DNA from: Stenotrophomonas sp. VV52
GTDB taxonomy: Bacteria > Pseudomonadota > Gammaproteobacteria > Xanthomonadales > Xanthomonadaceae
Reading direction: 5' to 3'
Length of the DNA: 64,000 nucleotides
Assembly: GCF_002893095.1 (NCBI RefSeq)
Contig: NZ_PKQQ01000008.1
Coordinates: forward strand, 145,460-209,459
Shown one piece after another: positions 15,943-25,340 of this stretch. How positions within the stretch are numbered: the stretch's first letter is position 1; every line of letters starts with the position of its first letter. The notes beneath the pieces were generated by a model. It worked only from the letters and a program-made list of their open reading frames with translations. It was not told the origin of the DNA and did no database searches. Position numbers and translations under genes: made by a program.

Positions 15943-16980
15943 TCACCACGCCAGAACCGTGATCTCCTCACGATCGTGATACAGCTGCTTGGCGCGCACG
16001 TTCAACGGGCGGCCGGCCTGGTCCTGGAACAGCTCCAGGCACAACCGGGTTTCGTCCCAGCGCTTCTTCATCGGCAGCTTCAGGTTGAAGATCGCATGCC
16101 GGCACCAGCCCTCGCGGAACCAGGTCGCCATGCGCTCGGCCACGCGGCGCGGCTGTTCGACCATGTCGCACACCATCCAGTCCAGCGGTGCCTCGGGTTG
16201 CCAGTGGAAGCCGTCGGCGCGCAGGTGTTCGACCAGGCCGGTCTCCAGCACGTGCTCGCGCAGCGGGCCGTTGTCGACGCTGATCACATGCATGTGCTGG
16301 CGGGTCAGCACCCAGGTCCAGCCGCCGGGCGCGGCGCCGAGGTCGGCGGCGCGCATGCCCGGCCGCACCAGCTGTTCGCGTTCGTCCGGGCTCATCAGGG
16401 TCAGCAGGGCTTCGTCCAGCTTCAACGCGGAACGTGAAGGCGCTTCGGGCAGCAGCTTCAGGCGCGGAATGCCCAGCGCCCACGGCGCGCTGTCGCGGGT
16501 GTCGGCGACGCACACGAACGCGTGGCGGCCGTCGACGAACACCACATGCAGGCGCGGCAGCGCGGTGTTGGGTTTGTCGGTGAGCAGGCCGGCCTTGCGC
16601 AGCGCCGGGCGCAGCGCATTGCCGAAGGCGCGGGCCAGGCCGGCCAGCGGTTTGCCTTCATCCGAATCGGGGTGCTCCACCCACATGTCGCCAAAGCGCT
16701 GCTGGCCTTCCAGTGCCGCCAGGATCGGGGTGATGCGGTCGGACGGATCCAGCTCGCGCAGTTCGGCCAGTACCACCAGTTTCTGCCGGGCGAAGATCAG
16801 CGACCGCCAGGGCAGCGCCTTCGACAACGCGGCGCCTTCGTCGGTGGCGAACAGCACATAGCCGTCGTTGCGCTGCGTACGCGCGTAGCCGGGAATGTTG
16901 GCGTAGGCGGCGCGCTCGGACAGCTCACCGGCCAGTTCCGGCTCGAAGCCCTGGCGGCACAGGCACAGCAGGCCGCTCAT
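15943..16980 (-). CDS. rlmM: 23S rRNA 2'-O-ribose methyltransferase RlmM
   Basis: 345 residues. RlmM methylates the 2'-hydroxyl of C2498 in 23S rRNA. The N-terminal half is a THUMP-like RNA-binding region starting MSGLLCLCRQGFEPELAGEL. The C-terminal half is a Rossmann methyltransferase with the SAM motif GMRAADLGAAPGGWTWVL near residue 205, the catalytic lysine-type motif in IFNLKLPMKKRW near 300, and DWMVCDMVEQP. Length and ends match the family. Confidence 0.95.
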   Translation of the reverse strand: MSGLLCLCRQGFEPELAGELSERAAYANIPGYARTQRNDGYVLFATDEGAALSKALPWRSLIFARQKLVVLAELRELDPSDRITPILAALEGQQRFGDMWVEHPDSDEGKPLAGLARAFGNALRPALRKAGLLTDKPNTALPRLHVVFVDGRHAFVCVADTRDSAPWALGIPRLKLLPEAPSRSALKLDEALLTLMSPDEREQLVRPGMRAADLGAAPGGWTWVLTRQHMHVISVDNGPLREHVLETGLVEHLRADGFHWQPEAPLDWMVCDMVEQPRRVAERMATWFREGWCRHAIFNLKLPMKKRWDETRLCLELFQDQAGRPLNVRAKQLYHDREEITVLAW

Positions 16981-17004
16981 CGACGCACGCCGGTGGCGCG
17001 GGAA

Positions 17005-17565
17005 TCAGTAGTGCGCACCGTTGAGCTCCCCGTACTGGCGCAGGACCACGCGCGCGGCGTCGCGCTGGATGCCCTGCACGACCTCGATGCCACGTTTGCC
17101 GAGTTCACCGACCCAGTCGGCCGGCAGCGGGCCTTCGTCGAACGCGGTGAGTTCTTCCACGTCCTGCGCGCTGGCGCCGATCAACAGGCGGTCGATGCCG
17201 GCCCAGACGGTGGCGCCGTAGCACTGGCAGCAGGGCTGGGAGGAGGTCGCCAGGGTGATCGGGGAAAGCACGGCATTCAGGCGCGGGGTCTGGAGGCGCT
17301 GCTGGGCCAGCATGTAGGCCATGTTCTCGGCATGCGCGAGCGAGGTGTTGTGCGGGACCACGCGGTTGACGCCGGCGGCGATGACGCGGTCGTCCGGACC
17401 GAACACCACGGCGCCGAACGGGCCGCCGGTTGCTGCTTCGACGTTCAGGCGCGAAAGCTCGATGGCCAGCGCGACCTTGGCGTCATCGCCGGGATAGGCA
17501 CGGCCGAGGTCGATCTGGTCGTGGATCCAGGCGGGCAGGGTGAGATGGACTTGCGCGTACAGCAT
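17005..17565 (-). CDS. Nucleoside deaminase, cytidine/guanine deaminase family
   Basis: 186 residues of the CDA-like zinc hydrolase fold. The zinc histidine and catalytic glutamate are in AHAEN (His78, Glu80), and the remaining ligands are in QPCCQC (Cys112, Cys115). GGPFGAVVFGPDDRVIAAG resembles guanine deaminase GuaD and TadA-like enzymes, so guanine or a related purine is a plausible substrate. The start at 17565 gives MLYAQVHLTLP; the longer reading frame continues into glnS sequence. It lies 28 bases downstream of glnS and may be co-transcribed. Confidence 0.82.
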   Translation of the reverse strand: MLYAQVHLTLPAWIHDQIDLGRAYPGDDAKVALAIELSRLNVEAATGGPFGAVVFGPDDRVIAAGVNRVVPHNTSLAHAENMAYMLAQQRLQTPRLNAVLSPITLATSSQPCCQCYGATVWAGIDRLLIGASAQDVEELTAFDEGPLPADWVGELGKRGIEVVQGIQRDAARVVLRQYGELNGAHY

Positions 17566-17593
17566 TGAACAGGCCTTTCGAATACGGTGGGGC

Positions 17594-19342
17594 TTACGCC
17601 GACCAGGTGTCGCGCAGGGTGACGCTGCGGTTGAACACGGGGGCGGCGGCGGTGTGGTCGCGGCGGTCGGCGACGAAGTAGCCGGTGCGCTCGAACTGGA
17701 ACGACTGTTCGGGTTCGGCGGCGGCGGCGGCGGGCTCGACGTAGCCGGTGACGGTGCGGCGCGATTCCGGGTTGAGGTAGTCGCGGTAGGTCTTGCCTTC
17801 GGATTCGTCGTCCGGGTTGGGCACCGAGAACAGGCGGTCGTACAGGCGGATCTCGGCCGGCACGGCGTGTACGGCACTCACCCAGTGGATGGTGCCCTTG
17901 ACCTTGCGGTTGGCGCCTTCCATGCCGGGGCGCGATTCGGGATCGAGCCAGCCGCGCAGTTCGGTGATGGTGCCGTCGGCGTCCTTGATGACTTCGTCGC
18001 AGCGGATGATGCCGGCGCCGCGCAGGCGCACTTCGCCACCGGGTACGAGGCGCTTCCAGCCCTTGGGCGGGACTTCGGCGAAGTCTTCGCGCTCGATCCA
18101 GAGTTCGCGTGCGAACGGGACCTCGCGGCTGCCGAAGGCTTCATCCTTGGGATGGTTGGCGAAGGTAAGCGTTTCGGTGTGGCCGTCGGGCAGGTTGGCC
18201 AGGACCAGCTTGACCGGGTCGACCACGGCCATGCGGCGCGCGGCGGCGCTGTCGAGGTCTTCGCGCAGGGCGCCTTCCAGCACGCTGAAATCGATCAGCG
18301 AGTTCTGCTTGCTGATGCCCACGCGTTCGGCGAACAGGCGCATGGCAGCGGGAGTGTAGCCGCGGCGACGCAGGCCCTGCAGGGTCGGCATGCGCGGGTC
18401 TTCCCAGCCGTCGACGAGCTGTTCGGTGACCAGCGCCATCAGCTTGCGCTTGCTCATCACGGTGTAGTTGATGTTCAGGCGCGAGAATTCGATCTGGCGG
18501 GGCTTGGCGGCTTCGCGCGGCAGGCCGCGCTCGACCAGCGGTGCGGTCAGGGCGTCGTCATGGGCGAAGTCGACGTTGTCCACGCACCAGTCGTACAGGG
18601 GGCGGTGGTCTTCGAATTCGAGGGTGCACAGGGAGTGGGTGATGCCTTCGAGGGAATCGCCCAGGGCATGTGCGAAGTCGTACATGGGGTAGATCGGCCA
18701 GGCATTGCCGGTGTTCTGGTGTTCGACGTGCTTGATGCGGTACAGCGCGGGGTCGCGCAGGTTGATGTTGCCGCTGGCCATGTCGATCTTTGCGCGCACG
18801 GTACGGGCGCCGTCCGGGAACTCACCGGCGCGCATGCGGCGGAACAGGTCGAGGTTTTCGTCGACGCTGCGGTCGCGCCACGGCGAGGGGCGGCCGGGTT
18901 CGGTGAGGGTGCCGCGGTAGGCGCGCACTTCTTCGGCGGAGAGGTCGCAGACGTAGGCCTTGCCGTCGCGGATCAGCTTTTCGGCGGCCAGGTAGTAGGC
19001 GTCGAAGTAGTCGGAGGCGTGGCGCAGTTCGTTCCATTCAAAGCCGAGCCAGCGCACGTCGTCCTGGATGGCGGCGACGTACTCGGGGTCTTCCTTGGCG
19101 GGGTTGGTATCGTCGAAGCGCAGGTTGCAGACGCCGGCGAACTCACCGGCGATGCCGAAGTTCAGGCAGATCGATTTGGCATGGCCGATGTGCAGGTAGC
19201 CGTTGGGCTCCGGCGGGAAGCGGGTCTTGATGGTCGGGTGCTTGCCGCTGGCCAGGTCCTCACGCACGATCTGGCGGATGAAATCGCGCTTTTCGTGGGT
19301 GTCGGCGGTGGCGTCGGTGGGGGCGGCGGTAAGCTCGGACAT
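17594..19342 (-). CDS. glnS: Glutaminyl-tRNA synthetase
   Basis: 582 residues, class I. It charges tRNA-Gln; the window also contains a tRNA-Gln gene at 55108. The HIGH-type motif is in [15 protein letters not shown] near residue 45, KMSKS appears as VMSKRKL near 290, and the C-terminal beta-barrel anticodon-binding domain follows from about 360 ([26 protein letters not shown]). The N terminus is short with a Thr/Ala-rich start. A complete open frame of similar size on the opposite strand is a GC-bias shadow. Confidence 0.97.
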   Translation of the reverse strand: MSELTAAPTDATADTHEKRDFIRQIVREDLASGKHPTIKTRFPPEPNGYLHIGHAKSICLNFGIAGEFAGVCNLRFDDTNPAKEDPEYVAAIQDDVRWLGFEWNELRHASDYFDAYYLAAEKLIRDGKAYVCDLSAEEVRAYRGTLTEPGRPSPWRDRSVDENLDLFRRMRAGEFPDGARTVRAKIDMASGNINLRDPALYRIKHVEHQNTGNAWPIYPMYDFAHALGDSLEGITHSLCTLEFEDHRPLYDWCVDNVDFAHDDALTAPLVERGLPREAAKPRQIEFSRLNINYTVMSKRKLMALVTEQLVDGWEDPRMPTLQGLRRRGYTPAAMRLFAERVGISKQNSLIDFSVLEGALREDLDSAAARRMAVVDPVKLVLANLPDGHTETLTFANHPKDEAFGSREVPFARELWIEREDFAEVPPKGWKRLVPGGEVRLRGAGIIRCDEVIKDADGTITELRGWLDPESRPGMEGANRKVKGTIHWVSAVHAVPAEIRLYDRLFSVPNPDDESEGKTYRDYLNPESRRTVTGYVEPAAAAAEPEQSFQFERTGYFVADRRDHTAAAPVFNRSVTLRDTWSA

Positions 19343-19444
19343 GATGCGCTGGCGTAAGGCAAAGAGATCGCTAGTCTAACGCGTCCCCTGCGGGGGGCGT
19401 GAGACCGGCGTATGCTCGGTCCATACGCCCCAAGGACCCCGCCC

Positions 19445-19711
19445 ATGCACGTGATCTACCAGGCCGACAACCTGTTCGACGCCCATCTGGTCAAGCATGC
19501 GCTGGAGGATGCGGGCATTCCGGCGTTCGTGTTCGGGGAGCAGCTGCTCGGCGGGATGGGCGAGCTGCCGCTGTTCGGGGTGCTGCGGGTCTGCGTGCCA
19601 GACCTGGCCAGGCCGGAGGCGGAACAGATCGTGGCGGGGCTGGACTTGGGCGGGGCGCCGGACGACCCCATATTCGACGGTGACGAAAGCGCCGGCCTGT
19701 TGCCGGCCTAG
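19445..19711 (+). CDS. DUF2007-family protein
   Basis: An 88-residue protein starting MHVIYQADNLFDAHLVKHALEDAGIPAFVFGEQLLGGMGELP. The pattern 'A.....A..(V/I)...L...GI.....(G)...G..GELP' and LRVCVPDLARPEAEQIVA fit the DUF2007 family of putative signal-transducing proteins, a small alpha/beta fold of unknown function. It is ten bases upstream of msrA and probably shares its transcript. Confidence 0.8.
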   Translation: MHVIYQADNLFDAHLVKHALEDAGIPAFVFGEQLLGGMGELPLFGVLRVCVPDLARPEAEQIVAGLDLGGAPDDPIFDGDESAGLLPA

Positions 19712-19720
19712 GAGACCGCC

Positions 19721-20389
<669 letters not shown>

Positions 20390-20404
20390 TATCTGGATTG
20401 GGCT

Positions 20405-20491
20405 GGATTGCCTGCCCTTTGGATCGCCGGATTACCTGCACTCCGGATCCCCGGATTACCTGCACTCCGAATCCCCGGATTGCATGAACCC
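20405..20491 (+). repeat. 24-bp tandem repeat, about 3.6 units
   Basis: Units begin at 20405, 20429, 20453 and 20477. The second and third units read GGATTACCTGCACTCC followed by GGATCCCC or GAATCCCC; the first has GCCTGCCCTTT in the middle and the fourth is partial. The array lies directly after the msrA stop and is joined to a SMAG repeat. No leader, spacers or cas genes are present, so this is a simple minisatellite, potentially variable in copy number. Confidence 0.75.
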
Positions 20492-20492
20492 G

Positions 20493-20515
20493 GGTAGAGC
20501 CGGGCCCTGCCCGGC
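20493..20515 (+). repeat. SMAG repeat (GTAGAGCCGGGCC type)
   Basis: GTAGAGCCGGGCCCTGCCCG followed by GCT, then the linker CTGCTGTTGGATTC...GAACAGC, which leads into Y-element copy B. The order (SMAG, linker hairpin, Y-element) is the mirror image of that after folA. Confidence 0.8.
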
Positions 20516-20565
20516 TGCTGTTGGATTCGTGCGAACAGCCGTGGGTTGCGGGGTTTCCCTGGTCA

Positions 20566-20671
20566 GGGCCGTCGGGTGCGGGTTTGTGGGGGACGCTGCA
20601 AGTACGTCCATGTAAGCTCATCGCCGCATCCATGCGGCTCGTGCCCCCTCAAACCCACCCCCGCCGACCCT
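20566..20671 (-). repeat. Y-element copy B
   Basis: Read on the minus strand the core matches copy F almost exactly: hairpin 1 GCCGCATGGATGCGGC, then GATGAGCTTACATGGACGTA and CTTGCAGCGT, enclosed by outer arms containing GGGTTTGAGGGGG and CCCCCACAAACCC. The conserved CCGACCC-type stem flanks it at about 20660-20685. Confidence 0.75.
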
Positions 20672-20726
20672 CCGATAGTTGGCAGGCGGCCACGGGAAAC
20701 CCCAATTCCGCCGTCAGACCATCCGC

Positions 20727-20749
20727 GTAGTGACACGCCATGCGTGTCT
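20727..20749 (+). repeat. SMAG/REP-like palindrome, GACACGC type
   Basis: GTAGTGACACGCCATGCGTG followed by TCT. A GTAG head with a CATG-centred palindrome, as at 2848, 15898 and 28432. Confidence 0.7.
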
Positions 20750-20778
20750 TGTTTTACCCACCGCACACGACCATGTAT

Positions 20779-20895
20779 GGGGGCGGCCGCCGGGTAGCCC
20801 CCGGAGGGACGCTAGAAAACATGGATGTTTTCTAGCAGCCTACATGGACGTACTTGCGGCGTGTCCCGGAGCGGGGCTGCCCGGCGGCCGCCCCT
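20779..20895 (+). repeat. Y-element copy G1 (rRNA-like GC arms variant)
   Basis: Outer arms GGGCGGCCGCCGGGTAGCCC (from about 20780) and GGGGCTGCCCGGCGGCCGCC (from about 20873) pair almost completely. Inside are hairpin 1 CTAGAAAACATGGATGTTTT plus CTAG, and hairpin 2 CCTACATGGACGTACTTGCG plus GCGT. The hairpin 2 core is shared with the other Y-elements although the arms are unrelated. A partner copy in opposite orientation is at 59053; homology extends into the left flank (CCGCACACGACC). Confidence 0.75.
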
Positions 20896-20933
20896 GCACG
20901 TAACAGTGAGGCGCTGCTGTTCGCGCGAACCCC

Positions 20934-20976
20934 AAAAAAAACGGGACGGCTGCAATCACTGCAACCGTCCCGCTTT
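20934..20976 (-). terminator. Rho-independent terminator of tal
   Basis: On the minus strand, CGGGACGG and CCGTCCCG form an 8-bp stem extended by TGCA/TGCA, followed by eight T (positions 20941 to 20934). It starts about 20 bases after the transaldolase stop. Confidence 0.92.
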
Positions 20977-20996
20977 TGCTTCCGCAAAGAACCGAA

Positions 20997-21959
20997 TTAC
21001 AGCCGTTCGCGAATCGTCTGGCGCAGCGCTTCCAGATCCTTCGCAAACGCATCGATACCGGCAGCCAGCTTCTCGGTGGCCATCGGATCCGCAGCCAGGT
21101 CGGCAGCAAACTTCGCCGCATCGATCGGCGCCACCGATACCGACTCCGCCGCACCAGCCACCAGCTTGCGCGGCAGGTCGCCGTGGTCGGCGTCGAGCTT
21201 TTCCAGCAGGTCCGGGGAAATGGTCAGGCGGTCGCAGCCGGCCAGCGCTTCGATCTGCGCGGTGGAGCGGAACGAGGCGCCCATCACCACGGTCGGGGAG
21301 CCGCGGCGCTTGAATTCGGCGTACACGCCGCGCACGAACACCACGCCGGGGTCGGCGTCGATGTTGGCCGGGGCCTGGCCGTTGGCCACGTACCAGTCCA
21401 GGATGCGGCCGACGAACGGCGAGATCAGGAACGCGCCGGCTTCGCTGCAGGCCAGCGCCTGGGTCGGGTTGAAGATCAGGGTCAGGTTGCAGTCGATACC
21501 CTCGGCCTGCAGCTGGCGGGCGGCTTCCACGCCTTCCCAGGTCGCCGCGATCTTGATCAGCACCTTGCTGCGCGGCACGCCGGCCGCTTCGTACATGGCG
21601 ATGAACTGGCGCGCCTTGGTCACCGTGGCGGCGGTGTCGTGCGCGAGGTCGGCGTCGACTTCGGTCGAGACGCGGCCCGGGACCAAGGTGCTCAGCAGCG
21701 TGCCCACGCCCACGGTCAGGCGGTCGGCCACGGCGTGCACCACGGTCTCGCGCTCGCCGGACTGCTCGCGGCCCCAGGCCAGCTCGCGCTCGATCAGCTC
21801 GGCATACACCGGCAGGTCCAGGGCCTTTTTCACCAGGGTGGGATTGGTCGTGCAGTCGACCGGCTTCAGGCGCTTGATGGCCTCGTAGTCGCCGGTGTCG
21901 GCGACCACCACGGACAGTTCGCGCAGCTGTGCAAGTTTGGACGGGGTTGCAGTACTCAT
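20997..21959 (-). CDS. tal: Transaldolase
   Basis: 320 residues, the length of E. coli TalB. It transfers a dihydroxyacetone unit between sugar phosphates in the non-oxidative pentose phosphate pathway. Family blocks are [23 protein letters not shown] near the N terminus, [18 protein letters not shown] with the Schiff-base lysine, [29 protein letters not shown], and [26 protein letters not shown] strong terminator follows its stop. Confidence 0.96.
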   Translation of the reverse strand: MSTATPSKLAQLRELSVVVADTGDYEAIKRLKPVDCTTNPTLVKKALDLPVYAELIERELAWGREQSGERETVVHAVADRLTVGVGTLLSTLVPGRVSTEVDADLAHDTAATVTKARQFIAMYEAAGVPRSKVLIKIAATWEGVEAARQLQAEGIDCNLTLIFNPTQALACSEAGAFLISPFVGRILDWYVANGQAPANIDADPGVVFVRGVYAEFKRRGSPTVVMGASFRSTAQIEALAGCDRLTISPDLLEKLDADHGDLPRKLVAGAAESVSVAPIDAAKFAADLAADPMATEKLAAGIDAFAKDLEALRQTIRERL

Positions 21960-22010
21960 TACGGCTCCTGGAACGTTATCGGGGCCCTGCGCGATGCGCG
22001 GCAGGGACGA

Positions 22011-22418
22011 TCAATGCTTGGGCGGATTGTGGACGGCGGTCACCCGCAGGCGCAATTTGCGGCCGCCAGGTGCGTCCCAGTCCATGGTCTGGCCGACCGC
22101 CAGGCCGAGCAGGGCGGTGCCCACCGGCGCGAGGATCGAGACCTTGCCCTGGTCGACGTCCGCTTCGCGCGGGTACACCAGGGTCAATTCGTGTTTTTCG
22201 CCCTGCAGCTCATCTTCGCACTCGACCCGCGAATGCATCATGACGACGCCCTCGGGCATCTGGTCACGGTCGACGACGGTCGCGCGCTCGAGCTCGTGCG
22301 CCAGGGCTTTGCCGGGGGGGCTCTGTTCTACAGCGGGGGATTCAAGCATGGCTTCGAGCTGGTTCATGTCGAAGCTGGAAACGGTGATGGACGGCGGCAG
22401 GCCGCTGGCGGTGGACAT
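22011..22418 (-). CDS. rnk: Nucleoside diphosphate kinase regulator Rnk
   Basis: 135 residues. Rnk belongs to the GreA/GreB C-terminal fold family; it binds RNA polymerase without the Gre coiled-coil activity and influences nucleotide pools. Visible: an N-terminal coil SSFDMNQLEAMLES, then DQMPEGVVMMHSRVECEDE and the Gre-like LVYPREADVDQGKVSILAPVGTALLGLAVGQ. The start at 22418 is chosen because AGGAG lies a few bases upstream; an in-frame ATG at 22454 has no such site. Confidence 0.9.
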   Translation of the reverse strand: MSTASGLPPSITVSSFDMNQLEAMLESPAVEQSPPGKALAHELERATVVDRDQMPEGVVMMHSRVECEDELQGEKHELTLVYPREADVDQGKVSILAPVGTALLGLAVGQTMDWDAPGGRKLRLRVTAVHNPPKH

Positions 22419-22545
22419 CAGAAACTCCTGTGGCTTAGGGGAAGACCCATGCAAAAGGCGGCGCCTGCTGGCACCGCCCTGGCCTATTGTGCGGCGTATC
22501 CGCGGCGGATGCGACTGTCCCGCCGGGGCCGGTTCAGCGGGGCGG

Positions 22546-23502
22546 TCAGGCCTGCGCGTGCAGGACGCGCGGCGGGGCCGGGTCGCTTTCGTCGCGGTCC
22601 AGCGTGAACAGGGCGTCAGGCAGGCGCTTGAACTGCTCGGCCAGCTGCTGCAGGAACTCGGTCATGGCCGAGCTGCGCCGCCAGACCATGGCGATGCGGC
22701 GGCTGGGCCGGTCCTCGCCCTCGAAGTCGAGCAGGGCGATGTTGGTCGAGCGCGGGACGGGCGGCTTCACCGACAGGGTCGGCAGCAGGGTGATGCCGAC
22801 GTCGGCGGCGACCATCTGGCGCAGCGTCTCCAGGCTGGTGGCGCGGAATTCGGACTTCTCGTTGGCGCCGAACAGGCGGCAGACCGCCAGCGCCTGGTCG
22901 CGCAGGCAATGTCCGTCTTCCAGCAGCAGCAGCTTGTGGGTGGACAGTTCCTGCACGTCCAGATGGAGCCGGCGCGCGAGCGGGTGCTGCCCGGAGACCG
23001 CCAGCAGGAACGGTTCTTCGAACAGGAACTCGGCGTGCAGCTGGTCGTCGTCCAGCGGCAGCGCCAGCAGCGCTGCGTCCAGGCGTCCGTCGCGCAGGCG
23101 GTGCAGCAGCTCGTCGCTCTTTTCCTCGACCAGCAGCAGCTCCAACTGCGGGAAGCGGGCGCGGATGTTGGGGATCACGTGCGGGAGCAGGTACGGGCCC
23201 AGCGTCGGGAAGATGCCCAGGCGCACCGCGCCGGCTTCCGGGTCGACACTGCGCCGCGCGGCTTCCTTCATCTGTTCGATCTCGGCCACGATGACGCGCG
23301 CGCGCGCCGCAGCCTCCACCCCGGCCGGGGTCAGCATCACCTTGCGGGGGGAACGCTCCACCAGCGGCAGGCCCAGCTCATCCTCGAGCTTCTTGATCTG
23401 GGTCGACAACGTCGGCTGGCTGACGAAGCAGGACGCCGCCGCGCGACCGAAGTGGCGATGGTCGGCCAGCGCCACCAGATATTTCAGATCACGTAGGTTC
23501 AT
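22546..23502 (-). CDS. oxyR: Hydrogen peroxide sensor OxyR
   Basis: 318 residues of the LysR family. The helix-turn-helix covers about residues 3-60 (HRHFGRAAASCFVSQPTLST). The redox pair sits in LLEDGHCLRDQALAVC at Cys199 and Cys208, the same numbers as in E. coli OxyR, followed by SEFRATSLETLRQMVAADVGITLLP. Oxidation links the two cysteines and activates transcription. It lies downstream of ahpF on the same strand but beyond a terminator, so read-through or its own promoter must supply it. Confidence 0.95.
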   Translation of the reverse strand: MNLRDLKYLVALADHRHFGRAAASCFVSQPTLSTQIKKLEDELGLPLVERSPRKVMLTPAGVEAAARARVIVAEIEQMKEAARRSVDPEAGAVRLGIFPTLGPYLLPHVIPNIRARFPQLELLLVEEKSDELLHRLRDGRLDAALLALPLDDDQLHAEFLFEEPFLLAVSGQHPLARRLHLDVQELSTHKLLLLEDGHCLRDQALAVCRLFGANEKSEFRATSLETLRQMVAADVGITLLPTLSVKPPVPRSTNIALLDFEGEDRPSRRIAMVWRRSSAMTEFLQQLAEQFKRLPDALFTLDRDESDPAPPRVLHAQA

Positions 23503-23557
23503 TTCCTTGTACCTCTAAACGGTAATGGACCGGGTGATGGCGTGGTTTACCCAGCAG

Positions 23558-23588
23558 GCAAAAGGGTCCCCGGCGAACCGGGGACCCC
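23558..23588 (-). terminator. Terminator between ahpF and oxyR
   Basis: On the minus strand CCCC/GGGG-rich arms GGGTCCCCGG and CCGGGGACCC form a perfect 10-bp stem with a TTCG loop, followed by TTTTG. It lies just after the ahpF stop and before oxyR. Confidence 0.9.
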
Positions 23589-23594
23589 GACGTT

Positions 23595-25187
23595 TCAGGC
23601 AGCTTCGGCGACAGCGCCGCTGCTCTTGGGAACGTTGGTGCGTATCAGGTGATCGAAGGCGCTGAGCGCCGCGGTCGAGCCTGCGCCCATGGCGATGATG
23701 ATCTGCTTGTAGGGGACGGTTGTGCAATCACCTGCGGCGAATACGCCCGGAACACTGGTCTGGCCACGGTCGTCAATGACCACTTCTCCGCGTGGCGACA
23801 GCGCCACCGAATCCTTCAGCCATTCGGTATTGGGCAGCAGCCCGATCTGCACGAACACCCCCTCCAGTTCCACCCGGTGCGCGTCGCCGCCCACGCGGTC
23901 CTTGTAGACCAGGCCGTTGACCTTCTGGCCGTCGCCCAGCACTTCCTGGGTGAGTGCGCTGGTGATGATGGTGACGTTGCCGAGGCTGCGCAGCTTCTTC
24001 TGCAGGACGTCGTCGGCACGCAGTTTGTCGTCGAACTCCAGCAGGGTTACATGCGTCACCAGACCGGCCAGGTCGATTGCCGCTTCCACCCCGGAATTGC
24101 CGCCGCCGATCACCGCCACGCGCTTGCCCTTGAACAGCGGACCGTCGCAGTGCGGGCAGTAGGCCACGCCCTTGTTGCGGTACTGGTCTTCGCCGGGCAC
24201 GTTCATCTGGCGCCAGCGCGCACCGGTGGACAGGATCACCGAGCGCGACTTCAGCGACGCGCCGTTCTCGAGCTTGATCTCGACCAGGCCGTCGTCGCCT
24301 GCCGGCACCAGGGCACTGGCCCGCTGCAGGTTCATGATGTCCACGTCGTACTCGCGCACGTGCTGTTCCAGCGCCATCGCCAGCTTGGGGCCTTCGGTTT
24401 CCTTGACCGACACGAAGTTCTCGATCGCCATGGTGTCCAGCACCTGGCCGCCGAAGCGCTCGGCAGCCACGCCGGTGCGGATGCCCTTGCGCGCGGCGTA
24501 GATCGCGGCAGCGGCGCCAGCCGGACCACCCCCGATCACCAGCACGTCGTACGGTGCCTTGGCGGCGATCTTCGCGGCATCGCGCTTGGCCGAACCGGTG
24601 TCCAGCTTGGCCACGATCTGTTCCAGGCTCATGCGGCCCTGGTCGAACACTTCACCGTTGAGGTACACGGTGGGCACGGACATGATCTGGCGCGCTTCGA
24701 CTTCGGCCGGGAACAGCGCGCCGTCGATCGCCACGTGCTGGATGCGCGGGTTCAGCACCGCCGCCAGGTTCAGTGCCTGGACCACGTCGGGGCAGTTCTG
24801 GCACGACAGCGAGAAGTAGGTTTCGAACTTGAACTCGCCTTCCAGGCCCTGCACCTGCTCGATCACCTCGGCGGTGGCCTTGGACGGATGGCCGCCAACC
24901 TGCAGCAGGGCCAGCACCAGCGAGGTGAACTCGTGGCCCATCGGCAGCCCGGCAAAGGCCAGGTGGATGTCCTGGCCCGGGGTGGTGAGGGCGAACGAGG
25001 GGGTGCGCTCGGCGCTGTCGCGGCGCACGTCCAGGCTGATCTGGCTGGAGAGGCCGACCAGGGTCTCGAGCAGCTCCAGCATTTCCTGCGACTTGGCGCC
25101 GTCGTCGGCGTGCGCGGTGATCTGGATCGGGCGGGTGACGCGTTCCAGGTAGGTCTTCAGCTGGGACTGGAGGTTGGCATCCAACAT
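23595..25187 (-). CDS. ahpF: Alkyl hydroperoxide reductase subunit F
   Basis: 530 residues. AhpF is the NADH- and FAD-dependent disulfide reductase that recharges AhpC. Domain order: an N-terminal double thioredoxin-fold domain (about 1-200) with the CQNC centre near residue 130, a linker, then a thioredoxin-reductase-like part with the FAD motif [21 protein letters not shown] near 215, CPHCDG near 345 and [19 protein letters not shown] near 360. The start at 25187 is preceded by AAGGAG. It follows ahpC after a 153-base spacer holding a hairpin. Confidence 0.96.
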   Translation of the reverse strand: MLDANLQSQLKTYLERVTRPIQITAHADDGAKSQEMLELLETLVGLSSQISLDVRRDSAERTPSFALTTPGQDIHLAFAGLPMGHEFTSLVLALLQVGGHPSKATAEVIEQVQGLEGEFKFETYFSLSCQNCPDVVQALNLAAVLNPRIQHVAIDGALFPAEVEARQIMSVPTVYLNGEVFDQGRMSLEQIVAKLDTGSAKRDAAKIAAKAPYDVLVIGGGPAGAAAAIYAARKGIRTGVAAERFGGQVLDTMAIENFVSVKETEGPKLAMALEQHVREYDVDIMNLQRASALVPAGDDGLVEIKLENGASLKSRSVILSTGARWRQMNVPGEDQYRNKGVAYCPHCDGPLFKGKRVAVIGGGNSGVEAAIDLAGLVTHVTLLEFDDKLRADDVLQKKLRSLGNVTIITSALTQEVLGDGQKVNGLVYKDRVGGDAHRVELEGVFVQIGLLPNTEWLKDSVALSPRGEVVIDDRGQTSVPGVFAAGDCTTVPYKQIIIAMGAGSTAALSAFDHLIRTNVPKSSGAVAEAA

Positions 25188-25261
25188 CGAAAAACTCCTT
25201 GATTCAGGCAAAGGAACGGCGTCGACGTACCGTTACGGTACATCTGGGCGACGTGGGGGAG

Positions 25262-25296
25262 AACCCAAGCCGGCGCGGTGGGCACCGGCTTGGGTT
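25262..25296 (-). promoter_or_regulatory. 12-bp perfect hairpin in the ahpC-ahpF spacer
   Basis: Arms AACCCAAGCCGG (25262-25273) and CCGGCTTGGGTT (25285-25296) pair perfectly around an 11-base loop. A second, less perfect pairing of ACTCCCGT with ACGGGAAT lies at about 25305-25325. There is no T-run on the minus strand, so it is more likely an mRNA-stabilising or partial-attenuation structure than a full terminator. Confidence 0.7.
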
Positions 25297-25340
25297 CACC
25301 CCCACTCCCGTCGGAACGGGAATGGGGATGGGTGTTGCCT

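Noticed and set aside
17540..19357. A 605-codon open frame opposite glnS
   Set aside because: Antisense to an unmistakable synthetase; a composition artefact.
20405..20491. CRISPR array
   Set aside because: The 24-bp units are directly adjacent without unique spacers, and no cas genes are present.
20779..20895. Integron attC sites as an explanation for the Y-elements
   Set aside because: They lack the R/L core motifs (GTTRRRY) and are not arranged as a cassette array; the outer arms vary completely between copies.
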